Assembly: GCA_030040525.1 (NCBI GenBank)
Contig: JASHTN010000259.1
Span: 1 to 7,803 of the forward strand
Direction of reading: 5' to 3'
DNA length: 7,803 nt
Source of the DNA: Gammaproteobacteria bacterium
GTDB lineage: Bacteria; Pseudomonadota; Gammaproteobacteria; Steroidobacterales; Steroidobacteraceae
The notes beneath the pieces were generated by a model. It was not told the DNA's origin. It saw only the letters and a program-made list of their open reading frames with translations, and did no database searches. This document shows positions 5,826-7,803 of this stretch, one piece after another (position 1 is the stretch's first letter; each line of letters starts with the position of its first letter). Position numbers and translations under genes: made by a program.

Positions 5826-6670
5826 GATCCCGCCGGCTGTTCGCGCGCGGCGCGCTCATTCTGGGGCTCGTGTTCCTGTACGCGCCGATCGTCTCGTTGA
5901 TCGTCTTCTCGTTCAACAACTCGCGGCTGGTCACGGTCTGGGACTCGGTGCATTCGCCGACGCTCAAGTGGTACGGCACGCTGGTGCACAACGGCCAGAT
6001 CCTGGACGCCGCCTGGCTCTCGATCCGCATTGCGCTGACCGCGGCGAGCTGCTCGGTCGTGCTGGGGACCCTGGCCGGCTTCGCGCTCGCGCGCTTCAGC
6101 CAGTTCCGCGGACGGCTGCTGCTGGCCGGCATGACCACCGCGCCGATCGTCATGCCGGAGGTGATCACGGGGCTGTCGCTGCTGCTGCTGTTCGTCGCCC
6201 TGGAGCAGCTGATCGGCTGGCCGAGGGGCCTCGGGGCGGTCACGATCGCCCTCGCGCACATCACCTTCTGCATGGCCTATGTCACCGTGGTGGTACAGTC
6301 GCGTCTCACCGGATTCGATGAGTCGCTGGAGGAAGCGGCGATGGACCTCGGCGCCCGGCCGGCCACGGTGTTCCTGCGCGTCACGCTGCCGCTGATCCTG
6401 CCGGCGATCGCTTCCGGGTGGCTGCTGGCCTTCACGCTGTCGTGGGACGACCTGGTGATCACCCAGTTCGTCGCCGGCCCGGGCTCGAGCACGCTGCCGA
6501 TGGTGATCTTCTCCAAGGTGCGCTTCGGCGTGACCCCGGACGTGAACGCGCTCGCCACCATCCTGGTGCTGATCGTCGCCACCGGCATCGTGCTCTCCAC
6601 GATATGGATGCGTTACCAACAGCGCCGGCGCGAGCGCGATGAGCAACTCGCCGCGGCCGCGAACCTGTGA
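5822..6670 (+). CDS. potI: Polyamine ABC transporter permease (PotI-like)
   Basis: This 282-residue inner-membrane protein should pair with PotH to form the channel. The first membrane segment (10-31) ends in FSFNNS, typical of PotC/PotI. Further hydrophobic segments lie near 66-90, 98-125, 136-158, 190-212 and 242-263. The permease signature EEAAMDLGARPATVFLRVTLP (170-190) is the ATPase coupling loop, and the downstream SWDDLVITQF with TLPMVIFSKVRFG (224-236) is strongly PotI/PotC-like. The ATG at 5822 overlaps the potH stop by 4 bases. The reading frame happens to stay open upstream across potG and potH for more than a kilobase, but nothing before 5822 resembles a permease, so this start is firm. 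The C-terminus is a basic and acidic cytoplasmic tail. The stop overlaps the candidate GTG of the next gene. Confidence 0.94.
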   Translation: MRSRRLFARGALILGLVFLYAPIVSLIVFSFNNSRLVTVWDSVHSPTLKWYGTLVHNGQILDAAWLSIRIALTAASCSVVLGTLAGFALARFSQFRGRLLLAGMTTAPIVMPEVITGLSLLLLFVALEQLIGWPRGLGAVTIALAHITFCMAYVTVVVQSRLTGFDESLEEAAMDLGARPATVFLRVTLPLILPAIASGWLLAFTLSWDDLVITQFVAGPGSSTLPMVIFSKVRFGVTPDVNALATILVLIVATGIVLSTIWMRYQQRRRERDEQLAAAANL

Positions 6671-7431
6671 GCGAATCTGCAATGACACGACATGTTCTGG
6701 GAATCGATGTCGGCGGATCCTCGATCAAGGCCGGACTGGTCGACATCGACGCCGGCCGGCTCACCGGCGGGTTGATCGCAGCGCCCACGCCGCAGCCGGC
6801 GACGCCGGCGGCGATGATGCCGGTGATCGCCGAGCTCGCCGGCCGGCTGCCGGGCGCGCGCGGCACGGTCGGGATCGCCTTTCCGAGCGTCATCAAGCAG
6901 GGCACGGCGCGCACCGCGGCCAACATCGATCGCGCCTGGATCGGCACTGACGGCGCGGCGCTCGCGGCGGGCACGCTCGGCCGGCCGGCGCTGTTTCTCA
7001 ACGATGCGGATGCCGCCGGGATCGCCGAGATGCGCTGGGGCGCCGGACGCGGCAGCTCGGGGGTCGCCATCATGGTGACCTTCGGCACCGGGATCGGCAC
7101 CGCGCTGTTCGCCGACGGCAGGCTGTTCCCCAACACCGAGCTCGGGCACATGGAGCTGCGGGGCATGGACGCGGAGAGATGGGCCTCGGCGCACGTGCGT
7201 ACCGCCGAGCGGCTCGACTTCCCCGCCTGGATCGCGCGCGTGAACGAGTACCTCAAACGCCTGCACGAGCTCTTCTGGCCGGACCTGTTCATCCTCGGGG
7301 GCGCAGTCAGCGAGCGCTACGCGGAGTTCGCGCCGCTGTTGCGCTCGGCCGCGCAGCTGCGGCCGGCGCATTTCGCCGGGCAGGCGGGGGTGATCGGCGC
7401 GGCGCTCGCGGCGGCGGAGAGTGACGGCTGA
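6667..7431 (+). CDS. ppgK: Polyphosphate glucokinase (PpgK-like ROK-family sugar kinase)
   Basis: This protein of 254 residues (249 if it starts at the ATG at 6682) should phosphorylate glucose to glucose 6-phosphate in the cytoplasm using inorganic polyphosphate and possibly ATP. ROK features, numbered from the GTG: phosphate loop GIDVGGSSIKAG (12-23), catalytic Asp113 in LNDADAAG, TFGTGIGTALF (138-148), and ELGHMELRG (158-166). The CxCGxxGC zinc site of ordinary ROK glucokinases and repressors is absent and no DNA-binding domain is present. The short length and the block FPAWIARVNEYLKRLHELF with PDLFILGGAVS point to PpgK. The GTG at 6667 overlaps the potI stop in GTGA; the ATG at 6682 leaves an 11-base gap. 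Neither has a good Shine-Dalgarno, so the start is undecided. The family call is firm; polyphosphate use is inferred. It has no known role in polyamine metabolism, which makes its position unusual. Confidence 0.85.
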   Translation: MSESAMTRHVLGIDVGGSSIKAGLVDIDAGRLTGGLIAAPTPQPATPAAMMPVIAELAGRLPGARGTVGIAFPSVIKQGTARTAANIDRAWIGTDGAALAAGTLGRPALFLNDADAAGIAEMRWGAGRGSSGVAIMVTFGTGIGTALFADGRLFPNTELGHMELRGMDAERWASAHVRTAERLDFPAWIARVNEYLKRLHELFWPDLFILGGAVSERYAEFAPLLRSAAQLRPAHFAGQAGVIGAALAAAESDG

Positions 7432-7436
7432 GGGAG
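7432..7436 (+). promoter_or_regulatory. Ribosome binding site deciding a GTG start
   Basis: GGGAG ends 7 bases before the GTG at 7444, ideal spacing. The nearby ATG at 7437-7439 touches this site and is out of frame with the aminotransferase, so the GTG is the start. It is one of the better Shine-Dalgarno sequences on the plus strand here, which suggests that the aminotransferase is translated independently of the gene before it. Confidence 0.6.
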
Positions 7437-7443
7437 ATGCCAG

Positions 7444-7803
7444 GTGCGCGCCAGCAAGCTTCCCGATGTCGGCACGACGATCTTCACCGTCATGTCACGC
7501 CGCGCCCGCGAGCTCGAGGCGCTCAACCTCGGCCAGGGATTCCCCGACTATGACATCGACCCGGAGCTCACCGCGTGCGTGGCGGCGGCGATGCGCGCCG
7601 GCCACAACCAGTACGCGCCCATGGAAGGGCTGGCGGCGCTGCGCGAGTGCATCGCCGCGAAGCTCGCCGCGAGCTACGGCGTGCGCGTCGACCCCGACGC
7701 CGAGATCACCGTGACGCAGGGCGCCACGGAGGCCATCTACTCTGCCATCCAGGCCGCCGTCGGCCCGGGCGACGAGGTGATCGCGTTCGACCCCGCCTAC
7801 GAT
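7444..7803 (+). CDS. ybdL: PLP-dependent aminotransferase, YbdL/methionine aminotransferase-like, N-terminal part only
   Basis: The first 120 codons are visible and the gene runs off the right edge. The N-terminus SKLPDVGTTIFTVMS, then LNLGQGFPDYD (28-38), HNQYAPMEGLAALRE (54-68), TVTQGATEAIYSAI (89-102) and GDEVIAFDPAYD (109-120) match class I (fold type I) aminotransferases of the YbdL/kynurenine aminotransferase group. In E. coli YbdL prefers methionine, with other hydrophobic and aromatic amino acids also used, and 2-oxo acids as acceptors. The PLP-binding lysine lies beyond the window, so integrity cannot be judged. The gene starts 12 bases after ppgK and probably belongs to the same transcript. 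It is not the GABA aminotransferase (PuuE/GabT) the pathway needs, since that is a class III enzyme with a different sequence. Its true substrate is undetermined. Confidence 0.85.
   Translation, partial: MRASKLPDVGTTIFTVMSRRARELEALNLGQGFPDYDIDPELTACVAAAMRAGHNQYAPMEGLAALRECIAAKLAASYGVRVDPDAEITVTQGATEAIYSAIQAAVGPGDEVIAFDPAYD

Noticed and set aside
6667..7431. ROK-family transcriptional repressor regulating the operon
   Set aside because: There is no N-terminal helix-turn-helix and no CxCGxxGC zinc motif, and the C-terminal half matches polyphosphate glucokinase.

Overview
The window is a compact, gene-dense piece of a GC-rich bacterial chromosome, very probably a Gammaproteobacterium or another Pseudomonadota. 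The evidence is the E. coli-type Puu/Pot polyamine gene set, the strong G/C preference at third codon positions, and the frequent GTG starts. I cannot name a genus. I see no rRNA, tRNA, CRISPR array, insertion sequence or phage gene.

Layout. Positions 1-182 (minus strand) hold the first 60 codons of a PuuB-like FAD amine oxidase that reads out of the window. Positions 183-446 are a divergent intergenic region with several inverted repeats and a candidate extended -10 promoter. From 447 to the right edge everything lies on the plus strand with gaps or overlaps of a few bases, apart from one 77-base gap: puuD-like amidohydrolase (447-1223), puuA-like gamma-glutamylpolyamine synthetase (1227-2597), potF-like binding protein (2675-3808), potG-like ATPase (3813-4928), potH-like permease (4935-5825), potI-like permease (5822-6670), ppgK-like polyphosphate glucokinase (6667-7431) and the 5' part of a YbdL-like aminotransferase (7444 to beyond 7803). 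The 77-base gap before potF carries a good sigma70-type promoter candidate (TTGGCA, 18 bases, TATAAG).

How the genes work together. PotFGHI would import putrescine or a related polyamine. PuuA would ligate glutamate to it using ATP, PuuB would oxidise the free amine to the aldehyde, and after aldehyde oxidation PuuD would hydrolyse gamma-glutamyl-GABA to GABA and glutamate. The aldehyde dehydrogenase (PuuC) and GABA aminotransferase (PuuE) are not in the window. They may lie to the left, past puuB, or elsewhere.

The polyamine pathway is a known system. Less usual points are: a polyphosphate-dependent glucokinase translationally overlapped with the last transporter gene; a PotF that looks like a lipoprotein and has Asn at a ligand-pocket position that is aromatic in characterised homologs; a synthetase lacking both ammonium-site carboxylates and the adenylylation tyrosine of true glutamine synthetase; a possible near-leaderless internal transcript for potF; and a cluster of inverted repeats between the divergent genes. 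I found no convincing previously undescribed system.
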